Shown here: one piece after another, positions 42,533-51,751 of the stretch
Layout of the letters: each line of letters opens with the position of its first letter
Numbering within the stretch: position 1 is the first letter of the stretch
DNA from: Chitinilyticum piscinae
Lineage (GTDB): Bacteria > Pseudomonadota > Gammaproteobacteria > Burkholderiales > Chitinibacteraceae
DNA length: 64,000 nucleotides
Assembly (NCBI RefSeq): GCF_015223195.1
Contig: NZ_JADFUA010000012.1
Coordinates: forward strand, 30,585 to 94,584
Direction: 5' to 3'
Notes under the pieces: generated by a model
The model's input: the letters and a program-made list of their open reading frames with translations, nothing else
The model's database searches: none
What the model was told of the DNA's origin: nothing
Translations under genes and position numbers: made by a program

Positions 42533-43213
42533 TCAGGGCTTGATGCGGGCCAGTTCGGCGCGCATCTGCTCGATGACGGCCTTGTAGTCGGGCTTGCCGT
42601 AAATGGCCGAGCCGGCGACAAAGGTATCCACACCGGCGGCGGCGATTTCCGCGATGTTGTCGACCTTTACCCCGCCGTCGATTTCCAGCCAGATTTCGCG
42701 GCCGGTTTTTGCGGTGTATTCATCGATGCGTGCGCGGGCCTGACGGGCTTTGTCCAGTACGGCCGGAATGAAGCTCTGGCCACCATAGCCCGGATTCACC
42801 GACATCAGCAGGATCATGTCGATCTTGTCCATCACGTAATCCAGATACGACAGCGGCGTGGCGGGGTTGAACACCAGGCCGGCCTTGCAGCCCGACTCCT
42901 TGATCAGCCCCAGCGAGCGGTCGACGTGTTCGCTGGCTTCCGGGTGGAAGGTGATGATGTTGGCGCCGGCCTTGGCGAAATCCGGAATGATGCGGTCAAC
43001 GGGCTTCACCATCAGGTGCACGTCGATGGGTGCGTCGGTCCACGGACGAATGGCCTCGCAGACCAGCGGGCCGATGGTCAGGTTCGGCACGTAATGGTTA
43101 TCCATCACGTCAAAGTGGATGATGTCGGCGCCGGCGTCGATCACGTTTTTCACTTCTTCACCCAGGCGGGCGAAATCGGCGGACAGAATGCTGGGGGCAA
43201 TGCGGAAAGTCAT
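42533..43213 (-). CDS. rpe: Ribulose-phosphate 3-epimerase
   Basis: 226 residues. TIM-barrel enzyme of the pentose phosphate pathway. [17 protein letters not shown] at the start, [35 protein letters not shown] and [10 protein letters not shown] with the catalytic Asp residues and metal ligands. Ribosome site AGGAATTCC. Confidence 0.96.
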   Translation of the reverse strand: MTFRIAPSILSADFARLGEEVKNVIDAGADIIHFDVMDNHYVPNLTIGPLVCEAIRPWTDAPIDVHLMVKPVDRIIPDFAKAGANIITFHPEASEHVDRSLGLIKESGCKAGLVFNPATPLSYLDYVMDKIDMILLMSVNPGYGGQSFIPAVLDKARQARARIDEYTAKTGREIWLEIDGGVKVDNIAEIAAAGVDTFVAGSAIYGKPDYKAVIEQMRAELARIKP

Positions 43214-43347
43214 GGAATTCCTCGCGGCGGAGTCGACGAAACGGATGAACGCAGTATGCCAGTCCGCGCCAACTCTGGCATGACCTGCCGCAAAGCCTGC
43301 TCGCCTTGCGGTACACTGTGCGCATTCCCAACCGCAAAGCCGATGCC

Positions 43348-43725
43348 ATGTCCGAGCGCTATCCCGTGACGGTGGAAGTGATCTGCCGCTTTGTCGACGA
43401 GCAGTCGAATCTGGCCACCGACCAGTATGTGTTTGCCTATCACATCACCATCACCAATCAGGCCGATGTGCCGGTGCAGCTGCTGACGCGTCACTGGATC
43501 ATCACCGACATGCACGGTGCCGTGCAGGAAGTGCGCGGCGACGGCGTGGTGGGCGAGCAGCCGCGCCTGCAGCCGGGCCAGTCCTTCGAATACACCTCGG
43601 GCGTGACGCTGAAAACGCCTGCCGGAACCATGCAGGGCAGCTACGGGCTGGTGACGATGGACGGTGAAGCCTTCAGTACGCCGATTCCGGAATTCCGCCT
43701 GCTGCTGCCCCGCGTGCTGCATTGA
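43348..43725 (+). CDS. apaG: ApaG domain protein
   Basis: 125 residues from [20 protein letters not shown]. Typical ApaG length and fold (fibronectin-III-like beta-sandwich): [43 protein letters not shown] and GTMQGSYGL. It may act with diadenosine tetraphosphate metabolism (the apaGH operon in enterics), but ApaH is not here. Start chosen at 43348, where conservation begins. Confidence 0.93.
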   Translation: MSERYPVTVEVICRFVDEQSNLATDQYVFAYHITITNQADVPVQLLTRHWIITDMHGAVQEVRGDGVVGEQPRLQPGQSFEYTSGVTLKTPAGTMQGSYGLVTMDGEAFSTPIPEFRLLLPRVLH

Positions 43726-43730
43726 TACCT

Positions 43731-43783
43731 GCGTATCTATTGCGCGCTGGATAAATAATCATAAAGCCTGCAAGGCTATACCC
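43731..43783. repeat. Variant GGGTAT-type inverted pair
   Basis: GCGTAT (43731) faces ATACCC (43778-43783) across a 53-base span, with AAAGCCTGCAAGGCT inside. A divergent relative of the 49-bp class, just before the ABC exporter gene. Confidence 0.4.
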
Positions 43784-43796
43784 TGGGTTACTGCTT

Positions 43797-45575
43797 ATGC
43801 CTCCTTCATCCTCTGGTCAGCCGGGCCAGCGCCACGACTGGCAGACGATCAAGTCGCTGTTGCCTTATCTGTGGGCCTACAAGGGGCGGGTGCTGCTGGC
43901 GCTGGGGCTGCTGATCGCGGCCAAGTTCGCCAATGTCGGCGTGCCGCTGGTACTGAAAGACATCGTCGACGCGCTGGATGCCAGCAAGCATCCGCTGGTC
44001 GTGCCGCTGAGCCTGGTGCTGGCCTACGGCGGTTTGCGGCTGGCCTCGGCCATCATGGGGGAGGCGCGCGACGCGGTGTTTGCCAAGGTCACGCAGGGTG
44101 CGATCCGGCGGGTGGCGCTGCAGGTGTTCGAGCATCTGCACCGACTGAGTCTGAGATTTCATCTGGAGCGCCAGACCGGCGGGGTGAACCGCGATATCGA
44201 CCGTGGCACCAAGGGGATTTCCTTCCTGCTGAACTTCACGCTGTTCAACATCCTGCCGACGCTGGTGGAAATCGTGCTGGTGGCGCTGGTGCTGCTGCAA
44301 AAGTACGACTGGTATTTTGCTGCAATCACGTTTGGCACAATTGCGGTCTACATCGGCTTTACCCTGGGGGTGACCGAGTGGCGCATGGGCTGGCGCAAGC
44401 AGATGAACGAGCTGGATTCCACTGCCAACTCGAAAGCCGTCGATTCCCTGCTCAATTACGAGACGGTGAAATATTTCAACAACGAGCGCTGGGAAGCCCG
44501 CCGTTATGACGAAAGCCTGGCTAAGTGGGAAGACGTCGCGATCAAGAGCCAGGTGTCGCTGAATTTTCTGAATGCCGGCCAGGCCTGCATCATCGCACTG
44601 GGGGTCACCGCGCTGGTGTGGCTGGCGGCTGCCGAGGTGGTGGCCGGAACGATGTCGCTGGGTGATCTGGTGCTGGTGAATGCCTTTTTGCTGCAGCTCT
44701 ACGGGCCGTTGAATTTCCTCGGTTTTGTCTATCGCGAAATCAAGCACGCGCTGGCCGACATGGATCGCATGTTCGCGCTGATGGGGCGCAATGCCGAGAT
44801 CACCGATGCCGCCACTGCCCAGCCGCTGGCGACACAGGCCGCGGCCGTGCGTTTTGATCGCGTCGAATTCGCCTATGATCCGGAGCGGCAGATCCTGCAC
44901 GGGGTCGATTTCACCATTCCGGCCGGCCACACACTGGCCGTGGTCGGGGCCAGTGGCGCCGGCAAATCGACGCTTTCAAGGCTGCTTTACCGTTTCTATG
45001 ATGTTACTCGCGGGGGTATCCAGATTAATGGCAAGGATATACGCGAGTTGCAGCAGCATACCCTTCGGGAGCACATCGGAATCGTGCCGCAGGATACGGT
45101 GCTCTTCAACGACACCATCTACTACAACATCGCTTATGGCAAACCGGACGCCAGTCGCGAGGCCATCATCGAGGCGGCCAGGTCGGCGCACATTCATGAC
45201 TTCATCGCCGCGCTGCCGCAGGGCTACGACACTGTGGTGGGCGAGCGCGGGCTCAAGCTGTCCGGCGGCGAGAAGCAGCGTGTGGCGATTGCGCGAACGA
45301 TCCTTAAAAACCCGCCGATCCTGATTTTCGACGAGGCCACCAGTGCGCTGGATTCCAAGACCGAAAAGGCCATTCAGGCCGAACTGAAAGCGATTTCTGC
45401 CAATCGCACCACGCTGGTGATCGCTCACCGGCTCTCCACCGTGGTCGACGCGGACGAAATCCTGGTGATGGAGGGCGGGCGCGTGGTCGAGCGCGGTACG
45501 CATCGCGAGCTGCTCGATGCCAATGCGGTGTACGCCAGAATGTGGGCGCTACAGGCCAGCGAAGAGGCCGTCTGA
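43797..45575 (+). CDS. Atm1/HMT1-type ABC exporter (permease-ATPase)
   Basis: 592 residues. Six membrane helices (about 30-320) are fused to an ATPase: Walker A VVGASGAGKSTL near 383, Q-loop VPQDTVLFND, signature LSGGEKQRVA near 490, Walker B ILIFDEATSALD and H-loop AHRLS. The NRDIDRGTKGISFLLNFTLFNILPTL stretch is typical of the ABCB7/Atm1 and HMT1 branch, which exports glutathione-linked metal or sulfur species. No strong ribosome site precedes the ATG. A GGGTAT/ATACCC pair spanning 50 bases lies at 45014-45063 in an AT-richer patch. Confidence 0.92.
   Translation: MPPSSSGQPGQRHDWQTIKSLLPYLWAYKGRVLLALGLLIAAKFANVGVPLVLKDIVDALDASKHPLVVPLSLVLAYGGLRLASAIMGEARDAVFAKVTQGAIRRVALQVFEHLHRLSLRFHLERQTGGVNRDIDRGTKGISFLLNFTLFNILPTLVEIVLVALVLLQKYDWYFAAITFGTIAVYIGFTLGVTEWRMGWRKQMNELDSTANSKAVDSLLNYETVKYFNNERWEARRYDESLAKWEDVAIKSQVSLNFLNAGQACIIALGVTALVWLAAAEVVAGTMSLGDLVLVNAFLLQLYGPLNFLGFVYREIKHALADMDRMFALMGRNAEITDAATAQPLATQAAAVRFDRVEFAYDPERQILHGVDFTIPAGHTLAVVGASGAGKSTLSRLLYRFYDVTRGGIQINGKDIRELQQHTLREHIGIVPQDTVLFNDTIYYNIAYGKPDASREAIIEAARSAHIHDFIAALPQGYDTVVGERGLKLSGGEKQRVAIARTILKNPPILIFDEATSALDSKTEKAIQAELKAISANRTTLVIAHRLSTVVDADEILVMEGGRVVERGTHRELLDANAVYARMWALQASEEAV
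45014..45063. repeat. GGGTAT...ATACCC pair spanning 50 bases in the ABC gene
   Basis: One base longer than the 49-bp class. The surrounding codons (CTT, GTT, ACT, ATA) are AT-richer than the rest. May be chance. Confidence 0.3.
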
Positions 45576-45590
45576 TCGTCGCAATCCCGC

Positions 45591-45618
45591 AAAAACGCCG
45601 GTCATTGCCGGCGTTTTT
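45591..45618. terminator. Terminator after the ABC exporter gene
   Basis: AAAAACGCCGG / CCGGCGTTTTT, perfect 11-bp stem with a 6-base loop; bidirectional, so it also ends the small reverse-strand ORF at 45628. Confidence 0.9.
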
Positions 45619-45627
45619 CATGCCGCC

Positions 45628-45717
45628 CTAGGGCGCATCGTGCATCGCGGCCAGTAGCTGGGCTACTGCATCAGGGTCGGGCAGGGCGGGGATATGTTCC
45701 CAGTGATCGCTGGTCAT
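45628..45717 (-). CDS. Candidate 29-residue small protein
   Basis: Reverse-strand frame MTSDHWEHIPALPDPDAVAQLLAAMHDAP. An AAGGAG ribosome site sits 6 bases before the ATG, and the terminator at 45591 follows 10 bases after the stop, so a complete minimal transcription unit is present. Acidic, no membrane segment. Unknown; could be a chance frame, but the signals on both sides argue otherwise. Confidence 0.5.
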   Translation of the reverse strand: MTSDHWEHIPALPDPDAVAQLLAAMHDAP

Positions 45718-45730
45718 GGCTGGCTCCTTC

Positions 45731-46031
45731 ATGTTGCACTGCGGCAAGTGTAGTCCTCGCAGTTTTGCCAATCTTGTCCTGGCTCAAGCTAAGGCAAATC
45801 ATGTAGTCGGATTGATATGGCTACCGGTTTGCCGGCGCATTCCTGATGGCTGCTAGCTATTGCGGAAATTCCTTATGTGATGCAGGTGATTGATCCTGAT
45901 CACTTATTTGCTGTTACGTCCCTGTGCAACGTGAATTGTTCCTGTTCTGGCTTACCCCTTTGGCGTGAAATTGCAGTCCTGAGCCTACGCCTTGCCGGCG
46001 ATTGGCCGGATTGATACACATGAGGTGGGCA
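45731..46031. other. Upstream region of sdaC with a GTGAT-N8-ATCAC palindrome
   Basis: About 300 bases without a gene. GTGAT (45886-45890) and ATCAC (45899-45903) form an 18-bp interrupted palindrome with TGATCC inside, a candidate operator for the serine catabolic genes. A second GTGATG occurs just upstream (45877). No sure -35/-10 pair. Confidence 0.35.
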
Positions 46032-47267
46032 ATGACGCTGAACAAACAAGACTGGCAATGGGTGCTGACCTGTTTCGGCACGGCGGTAGGGGCGGGCATT
46101 CTGTTCCTGCCGATTCGCGCGGGACTCTCCGGCATCTGGCCGATGCTGATTCTGACCGCGCTGATTTTTCCGGTGACTTATATTGCGCACCGTGGCATCA
46201 CGCGCATCGTGGCATCTGCCAGCCGGCCGACCGACATCGTCGGCGCGGTCGAAATGGACCTGGGGCGCAACGTCGGCTTTGCCGTGTCGTTGCTGTATTT
46301 CCTTTCCATCATCACCATCTGTGTCGGCTACGCGACCGGCATCACCAATATCGTCTCGTCTTTTCTCGGCAATCAGCTTGGGGTCTCGGAGGTGTCCCGG
46401 CCGTTGCTGACCTTCCTGTTGCTGGCGGGGCTGACCGCAGTGATTCTTGCCGGTGAAAAGGTGATGGTGACGGTGACCTCGTGGATGACTTTTCCGCTGA
46501 TCATTCTGCTGGGCGGCCTGTCGCTCTACATGGTGCCGCAGTGGAATACCGCGCAACTGGCAACCCCGTTCGATGGCGGCGAGGTGCTGAAAAACCTGCT
46601 GCTGCTGTTCCCGGTGCTGGTATTCGCGATGAATTTCTCCCCGGTGTGCTCGACCCTGGGCGCGGCTTATCGCAGCCAGTATGCCGCAAGTGAAGCGGTG
46701 GCGCGGACCGACGGCATCATCAAGTGGACCAGCCTGATCCTGCTGGTCTTCGTGATGTTCTTTGTGTTCTCGATGACGCTGGCGACCTCCCCCGAGGTGT
46801 TGCAGCAAGCGCAGGCCAATAACGTTGATATTCTGACCACATTGTCGCTGGTGATGCAGCAGCCGCTGCTGAAATACCTGATTCCGCTGATTGCCTTCCT
46901 GGCGATTGCCAGCTCGTTTTTCGGCCACTTTGTCGGCACCCGCGAAGGGCTGGTGGGGGTGATTTCGCGGCTGCTGCACTGGAACCACCCCGAGGCCGCC
47001 GTCGCGCAGGGGCTGCGCAAGCTCAACCGCCTGGTGACCATCGGCATGCTGTTCGGTCTGTGGTTGCTGGCGGTGTATAACCCGCCCATCCTGAAGATCA
47101 TCGGCGCGCTGTCGGCCCCGATCATAGCCATCTACGCCTATCTGTTGCCGGTCATGCTGATGAAACGGGTGCCGCGTCTGCTGGTCTATCGCTCATCGCT
47201 GGCGAGCTTTGTCTTTGTGATGGGGCTGGTCGGCATTGCCGGTGATTTCATCGGAAGTTACCTGTAA
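46032..47267 (+). CDS. sdaC: Serine transporter of the SdaC/HAAAP type
   Basis: 411 residues from MTLNKQDWQWVLTCFG (ribosome site GAGGTGGGCA). About 11 membrane segments. GTAVGAGILFLPIRAGLSG opens the family, with FAMNFSPVCSTLGAAYRSQ and IPLIAFLAIASSFFGHFVGTREG later. Predicted proton/serine symporter in the inner membrane. Serine dehydratase follows after 12 bases, so the pair imports and degrades serine. Confidence 0.88.
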   Translation: MTLNKQDWQWVLTCFGTAVGAGILFLPIRAGLSGIWPMLILTALIFPVTYIAHRGITRIVASASRPTDIVGAVEMDLGRNVGFAVSLLYFLSIITICVGYATGITNIVSSFLGNQLGVSEVSRPLLTFLLLAGLTAVILAGEKVMVTVTSWMTFPLIILLGGLSLYMVPQWNTAQLATPFDGGEVLKNLLLLFPVLVFAMNFSPVCSTLGAAYRSQYAASEAVARTDGIIKWTSLILLVFVMFFVFSMTLATSPEVLQQAQANNVDILTTLSLVMQQPLLKYLIPLIAFLAIASSFFGHFVGTREGLVGVISRLLHWNHPEAAVAQGLRKLNRLVTIGMLFGLWLLAVYNPPILKIIGALSAPIIAIYAYLLPVMLMKRVPRLLVYRSSLASFVFVMGLVGIAGDFIGSYL

Positions 47268-47279
47268 TCCGGAGGCGGC

Positions 47280-48656
47280 ATGCTCAGCGTTTTTGACCTC
47301 TTCAAAATTGGCATCGGGCCCTCCAGCTCGCACACGGTCGGCCCCATGCTGGCCGCGCGACGTTTTGCCGCAGGACTCGCCGATGCCGGCCTGCTGGCGC
47401 AGGTTACGCGCATCGAGGCCGGTCTGTACGGCTCGCTGGCGCTGACCGGTGAAGGTCACGGCACGATCAGTGCTGTCCTGCTCGGGCTGGAAGGGCAGGC
47501 ACCGGATAGCGTTGATCCTGCTACCGTGACATTGCGAACTGCGGCCATCCGGGATGAGGGCGAATTGCTGCTCGCAGGTCGGCAGCGGATTGCCTTTGCC
47601 TTTGCCCGTGATCTGCTGGTGCACAAGCATCAGTTTCTGCCTCGCCACGCCAATGGCATGCGCTTTCGTGCGCTGGATGGCGATGGCCGCGTGCTGCAGG
47701 TGGCGGAGTACTACTCCACCGGCGGGGGCTTCGTGCAGACGGCCGAAGAAATGGATTCCCCGACCGCTGCCGGTCTGCCGGTGCCGTTCCCGTTTGCCTC
47801 GGCTGCCGAGCTGATCGCCGTCTGTCGTGCGCATAATCTCAGCATCGCGCAGGTCATGCTGGCCAACGAGTCCGCCAGTCGTACGGCTGGCGAAGTGCGT
47901 GCCGGCCTGCTGGCGATTGCCGAGGTGATGCAGGAATGCATCCGTCACGGTTGCGAGCATGAGGGCGAACTGCCCGGGCTGTATCACGTGCGCCGGCGCG
48001 CGCCGGGCATCATGAAAAAGCTCACGCAATTGCAATTTTCCGAGAAGGCCGGCCGCGCCGACATCATGCTGTGGCCGATGGTCTATGCGATTGCCGTATC
48101 CGAGGAAAATGCCTCGGGCGGTCGCATCGTCACCGCCCCGACCAATGGTGCCGCCGGCATCATTCCGGCGGTGCTGCAGTACTACCGCAACTTTGCGCCG
48201 AATGCTTCCGACGAGGGCATCGTCGATTTTCTGCTGACTGCCGCAGCAATCGGCATGCTCTACAAGCTGAATGCCTCGATCTCCGGTGCTGAGGTGGGGT
48301 GCCAGGGGGAGATCGGGGTGGCCTGTTCGATGGCGGCCGGAGCGTATTGCGCGGTGCTGGGCGGAACGCTGGCACAGATCGAAAATGCGGCGGAAATCGC
48401 CATGGAGCACCATCTGGGCCTGACCTGTGATCCGGTGGGCGGGCTGGTGCAGGTGCCCTGTGTCGAGCGCAATGGCGTGGCCGCCGAAAAGGCGATCAAG
48501 GTCGCGCAGCTGGCCTTGCTGGAAAGCGGCGAGCATCTGGTCTCGCTGGACAAGGTCATCGAAACCATGCTGCGCACCGGCCGTGACATGCAGCACCATT
48601 ACAAGGAAACCGCGCTGGGCGGGCTGGCGCTGACCGTCGGCGTGCCGGCCTGCTAG
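47280..48656 (+). CDS. sdaA: L-serine ammonia-lyase, iron-sulfur type
   Basis: 458 residues, single-chain type. Deaminates serine to pyruvate and ammonia. N-terminal beta domain begins [21 protein letters not shown]; catalytic domain has [24 protein letters not shown] and the [4Fe-4S] Cys in [18 protein letters not shown] and [18 protein letters not shown]. Ribosome site CCGGAGGCGGC. Operon partner of sdaC. Confidence 0.96.
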   Translation: MLSVFDLFKIGIGPSSSHTVGPMLAARRFAAGLADAGLLAQVTRIEAGLYGSLALTGEGHGTISAVLLGLEGQAPDSVDPATVTLRTAAIRDEGELLLAGRQRIAFAFARDLLVHKHQFLPRHANGMRFRALDGDGRVLQVAEYYSTGGGFVQTAEEMDSPTAAGLPVPFPFASAAELIAVCRAHNLSIAQVMLANESASRTAGEVRAGLLAIAEVMQECIRHGCEHEGELPGLYHVRRRAPGIMKKLTQLQFSEKAGRADIMLWPMVYAIAVSEENASGGRIVTAPTNGAAGIIPAVLQYYRNFAPNASDEGIVDFLLTAAAIGMLYKLNASISGAEVGCQGEIGVACSMAAGAYCAVLGGTLAQIENAAEIAMEHHLGLTCDPVGGLVQVPCVERNGVAAEKAIKVAQLALLESGEHLVSLDKVIETMLRTGRDMQHHYKETALGGLALTVGVPAC

Positions 48657-48664
48657 CTATGCAG

Positions 48665-48723
48665 GGGTATGGGTAGACTGGGCTTGTTTGCAGACGCCTG
48701 CAACCTCATGCGGGGGCAGGTAT
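48665..48723. repeat. Near-match direct GGGTAT pair, 53-bp class
   Basis: GGGTAT at 48665 and AGGTAT at 48718, 53 bases apart, between sdaA and the HDOD gene. Contains GCAGACGCCTGC. Confidence 0.5.
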
Positions 48724-48814
48724 GGTGATACAGACGACATAAGTAATCGCTTACCTTAAAGCCGGAGCCTGCTATAGTCGATAGTAGCAGCATGCGCAAG
48801 CACGAGAAGCTTAT

Positions 48815-49681
48815 ATGGCAGACCCCACCACCGCACCCAAACGCGCCGCAGAATTGAAGGAAACACGCCTGCATTTCCTGGAAGACATCGCCAAGGAGCT
48901 GGAGGGCGAAGTGGTCTTTCCGGTGTGCTTTGACGTGTCCGTGCGCATCAGTACGGTCATGCGCAGCGCCACGGCCTCCATGCAGAAAATTGCGCTTGAA
49001 GTTCAGAAGGATCCGCTGATCTCGGCTAAATTGCTGAAAATGGCCAATTCGGTGGCGTTCAACCGTTCGGGCAATCCCTGCAAGGATGTGGCGACCGCAC
49101 TGACCCGGCTGGGCGTGCAGACCGCGCGCAGCGTGGCACTGGCCTGTGCGATGGAGCAGGTGCGCCGGGCCGATGGTGTCTCGCCCTTTGATGATTTCTT
49201 CGAAATGATGTGGATCCACAGCCTGCGCACGGCGGCATATGCCCGCGTTTTTGCCCAGCATCTGACCCGCTGCAACCCCGATACCGCCATGCTGGCCGGA
49301 CTCGTGCATGATCTGGGGGCATTTTTCCTGCTCGATCGTGCCGCGCATTATCAGGAGCTCGTCGAGCGCCCGACGACGGTTGAATATCTGGTGGCGCAGT
49401 GGCATGACAGCATCGGCGAGTCGGTACTGGCTGCGCTGGAATTACCCGAGGAGATCATCGAGGCGGTGCACGAGCACGATCTGCCGCGCCCCCCGGTCGA
49501 GCAGCTGCGCACGCTCAGTGATGTGATCTATGTCGCCAATATTTTTGCCGGCGGTGTCAGCGAGATGAGCCATCTGGATGTGCCAATGCTCGATCAGCCT
49601 GCCGAGCTGGCAGACCCCTACTTCCTGCAGCACCGCGAGGAAGCGGAGGCGCTGGCGGCCGAATTGCTCAGCCTCTGGTAA
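48815..49681 (+). CDS. HDOD-domain signalling protein
   Basis: 288 residues. The HDOD domain covers about 35-235: VSVRISTVMRSATASMQKIALEVQKDPLISAKLLKMANSVAF, ALTRLGVQTARSVALACAM, MWIHSLRTAAYARVFA, MLAGLVHDLGAFFLL and WHDSIGESVLAALELP. The catalytic HD residues of true phosphohydrolases are partly retained (LVHDLG), as in other HDOD proteins, which mostly act as signalling scaffolds with c-di-GMP or chemotaxis systems. A diguanylate cyclase is encoded 7 kb upstream. Ribosome site GAGAAG. Confidence 0.85.
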   Translation: MADPTTAPKRAAELKETRLHFLEDIAKELEGEVVFPVCFDVSVRISTVMRSATASMQKIALEVQKDPLISAKLLKMANSVAFNRSGNPCKDVATALTRLGVQTARSVALACAMEQVRRADGVSPFDDFFEMMWIHSLRTAAYARVFAQHLTRCNPDTAMLAGLVHDLGAFFLLDRAAHYQELVERPTTVEYLVAQWHDSIGESVLAALELPEEIIEAVHEHDLPRPPVEQLRTLSDVIYVANIFAGGVSEMSHLDVPMLDQPAELADPYFLQHREEAEALAAELLSLW

Positions 49682-49687
49682 CCCGGT

Positions 49688-50065
49688 TCAGTGCAGCCCG
49701 CGGGGCTGCCAGCTGATGACATTCACACCATGCTCCAGCGCGAACAGCCGGCCTTCGAGCTGCGACACGGCCGCTCGCAGCGCAATGCGCACATCCACCA
49801 CGCTGACTGGTTTATCCGGTCTGGCCGGCAGCGCCGCCGCGATCATGTCGGCATCGGCACGTTCGAAGCGGGTGGCCAGCTGGATGTCGCAGGGCTTGGC
49901 CGACACCGGGCGGCGCGCGGCCATCTGGAACTGCAGGGGCGTGTCTCCGGCCAGCAGCACCCAGACGCTGGCATTACCAGCCTGTTCGCTGTGTCGCAGC
50001 GCGGCACGCAACTGGGCGATGTCCTGAATCAGCGCGTCACGCTGTTGCTGTTTCTTGTCATTCAT
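49688..50065 (-). CDS. Small soluble protein of unknown function
   Basis: 125 residues from MNDKKQQQRDALIQDIAQLRAAL, a likely N-terminal coiled coil, followed by a beta-rich part (VWVLLAGDTPLQFQMAARRPV) and a C-terminal helix. Start overlaps the end of the acetyltransferase gene by 8 bases, so the two are one transcript. Convergent with the HDOD gene, 6 bases apart. Family not recognised. Confidence 0.75.
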   Translation of the reverse strand: MNDKKQQQRDALIQDIAQLRAALRHSEQAGNASVWVLLAGDTPLQFQMAARRPVSAKPCDIQLATRFERADADMIAAALPARPDKPVSVVDVRIALRAAVSQLEGRLFALEHGVNVISWQPRGLH

Positions 50066-50507
50066 GGCGATTGCTATGAGGGCGCAGGTAGTAAATATCC
50101 CATTCTTCTTCGCGCACCGGTTTGAAACCGTGGCGCAGGTAAAAGCGGTTGGCGGCACTGCCTCGCAGTGCACCCAGTGCAATATCACGGCGCGCGGCAT
50201 CGGCCTCCCGGCAGAGGCCGGCGAGAATCCGGCTGCCCAGTCCCTGCTGCTGGGCCGCCGGGTGCAGATAGAGATGATCGAGCTGCCAGACTTCCGGTTC
50301 CCGGCGCAGCATCATGAAGCCGAGCAGTTTTCCATCGCGATGCAGCACGCGGGTGGCACCGGGAGTGAAGCTGGATGCAAATCGCTCACGGGAGCGCTCC
50401 GGGTCGTATCGTCCCAGCTGCATCAGGCTGTCTTGCATGGCGGCCAGTCTTAGCTGGTGTAACTGCTCGAAATCCGCTGCGGATGCGATCCGCCAAACCA
50501 GCTCCAT
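50058..50507 (-). CDS. GNAT-family N-acetyltransferase
   Basis: 149 residues from MELVWRIASAADFEQLHQLR. The acetyl-CoA site is WQLDHLYLHPAAQQQGLGSRIL (Q/R-x-x-G-x-G/A), and ALRGSAANRFYLRHGFKPV is the usual fourth motif. Acceptor unknown. The start is set where the fold begins; upstream codons lack a ribosome site. Confidence 0.88.
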   Translation of the reverse strand: MELVWRIASAADFEQLHQLRLAAMQDSLMQLGRYDPERSRERFASSFTPGATRVLHRDGKLLGFMMLRREPEVWQLDHLYLHPAAQQQGLGSRILAGLCREADAARRDIALGALRGSAANRFYLRHGFKPVREEEWDIYYLRPHSNRHE

Positions 50508-50637
50508 TGCTGTTTCATCCGTATGTGTCAGCCTGCAGTATGCCATGCAGCCGGCACCAGAAACCCATGAGCGTTACAGGGCTTTTTCCGCTGGCCTGTT
50601 ACACTGCGGCCTTGATCAATTGCTTCAGGACCAGCCT

Positions 50638-50982
50638 ATGTCGACAATTCCGGCGTGCCCGCAATGCGGCCAGGAAAACACTTACCCCGATGGCGAAATG
50701 CTTGTTTGCGCCGATTGCGGTCATGAGTGGAGTGCCAGTGGCGAAGTGGCTGGTGATGCCGAGGCTGAAGCCGTGGTGCGTGACGCGAACGGCAATATTC
50801 TCAATGACGGCGATGCGGTGGTGCTGATCAAGGATCTGAAGGTCAAAGGCTCGTCGATCACGCTCAAGCAGGGCAGCAAGGTGAAGAGCATCCGGCTGGT
50901 CAGCGGCGGCGATCACGAAGTGGACTGCAAGCTGGATGCCGGCCAGTTCATGCTCAAGGCCTGTTTCCTCAAGAAGGTGTGA
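50638..50982 (+). CDS. PhnA/YjdM-family zinc-ribbon protein
   Basis: 114 residues. N-terminal zinc ribbon CPQCGQENTY...LVCADCGHEW (CPxC...CxxC), C-terminal domain VRDANGNILNDGDAVVLIKDLKVKGSS...HEVDCKLDAGQFMLKACFLKKV matching the PhnA/YjdM family. Despite the name, a direct role in phosphonate use is doubtful. Weak ribosome site (CAGGACC). Confidence 0.92.
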   Translation: MSTIPACPQCGQENTYPDGEMLVCADCGHEWSASGEVAGDAEAEAVVRDANGNILNDGDAVVLIKDLKVKGSSITLKQGSKVKSIRLVSGGDHEVDCKLDAGQFMLKACFLKKV

Positions 50983-51003
50983 GTCCGCAGCAGCGGCAGC
51001 CAG

Positions 51004-51031
51004 AACAAACCCGGCCAAGGCCGGGTTTGTT
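51004..51031. terminator. Bidirectional terminator between phnA-like gene and hsp20
   Basis: Perfect 13-bp stem AACAAACCCGGCC / GGCCGGGTTTGTT with a 2-base loop. Confidence 0.8.
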
Positions 51032-51055
51032 GTTTATGCCAACCGGACTGCGCAA

Positions 51056-51490
51056 TCAGTGAATTTCGATCTGCCGGCGTTTTTCTGCGGCAGGCTTTTT
51101 CGGCAGTACCAGCTCCAGCACACCGTCCTTGTAGCTGGCGGTGGTGGCGGCCTCGTCGATGTTCTGTCCGAGGCGGAAGCTGCGGGTGACTTGCCCGAAA
51201 TAGCGTTCACTGTGCAGGACGCGATCCCCTTCGCGGGTTTCCTTGTCCTGCTTTACATCGGCACTGATGGAAAGCAGGTCGCCATCCACATGCACGCGGA
51301 TGTCGTCCTTCTTCACGCCGGCCAGTTCCGCATGCACCGTGTAGGCCTTGTCGTCTTCCTTCACATCGACCCTGATCTGGGGGGCTGCGGCAAAGTCGAG
51401 CGGGCGCACGAAGAAACCACGGAACAGGTCATCCAGCGTACCGAGTGGTTCCTGCAGGTTGTCCAGTTTGCGTCTGATCAGGCTGTTCAT
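51056..51490 (-). CDS. Small heat-shock protein (Hsp20/alpha-crystallin)
   Basis: 144 residues. The alpha-crystallin domain (about 37-130) has IRVDVKEDDKAYTVHAELAGVKKDDIRVHVDGDLLSISAD and the A-x-x-x-G-V-L motif YKDGVLELVLPKK. ATP-independent holdase for unfolding proteins. Strong ribosome site (GGAGGTGTCATC). I looked for a sigma-32 promoter and for a ROSE or fourU thermometer in the leader and did not see one. Confidence 0.94.
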   Translation of the reverse strand: MNSLIRRKLDNLQEPLGTLDDLFRGFFVRPLDFAAAPQIRVDVKEDDKAYTVHAELAGVKKDDIRVHVDGDLLSISADVKQDKETREGDRVLHSERYFGQVTRSFRLGQNIDEAATTASYKDGVLELVLPKKPAAEKRRQIEIH

Positions 51491-51751
51491 GATGACACCT
51501 CCATAAAAAGACTAACGAAACGTCCTACTGCATTTCATAGATAGTGCTGTGGTGGTCTGCTTTAAAGGGGCTCGGCGCAGTCTGGCCGCCGGACGGCGGG
51601 GTATTTGACTACGGTGTTTTGGCGGGTATGTTCATGAAGCCATTATTATTAATGGTATTGGTTGGTATACATTGCTATGTATTTGGTGTGACCTTGCGGT
51701 GCAGGCAGGGGGGGCTGATAATCGCAGACCGTTTTGCAAGGTAGTCCGCTC
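51491..51751. other. Gap between hsp20 and yejK-like gene
   Basis: 260 bases. GGGTAT occurs at 51599 and 51624, and TGGTAT at 51653 and 51663, without the exact 53-bp geometry. The AT-rich stretch 51635-51700 probably holds the promoter for the nucleoid protein. A 66-codon frame from 51544 has no ribosome site and a poor composition. Confidence 0.4.

Noticed and set aside
51491..51540. RNA thermometer (ROSE or fourU) before hsp20
   Set aside because: CTTTTTATGGAGG has U residues near the ribosome site, but the spacing is too short for a stable hairpin.
51599..51658. GGGTAT/TGGTAT pair in the hsp20-yejK gap
   Set aside because: Spacing is 54, not 53, and one copy is mismatched, so it was not listed as a member.
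51544..51744. A 66-codon frame before the yejK-like gene
   Set aside because: No ribosome site, mixed composition, and it runs through the AT-rich promoter-like stretch.
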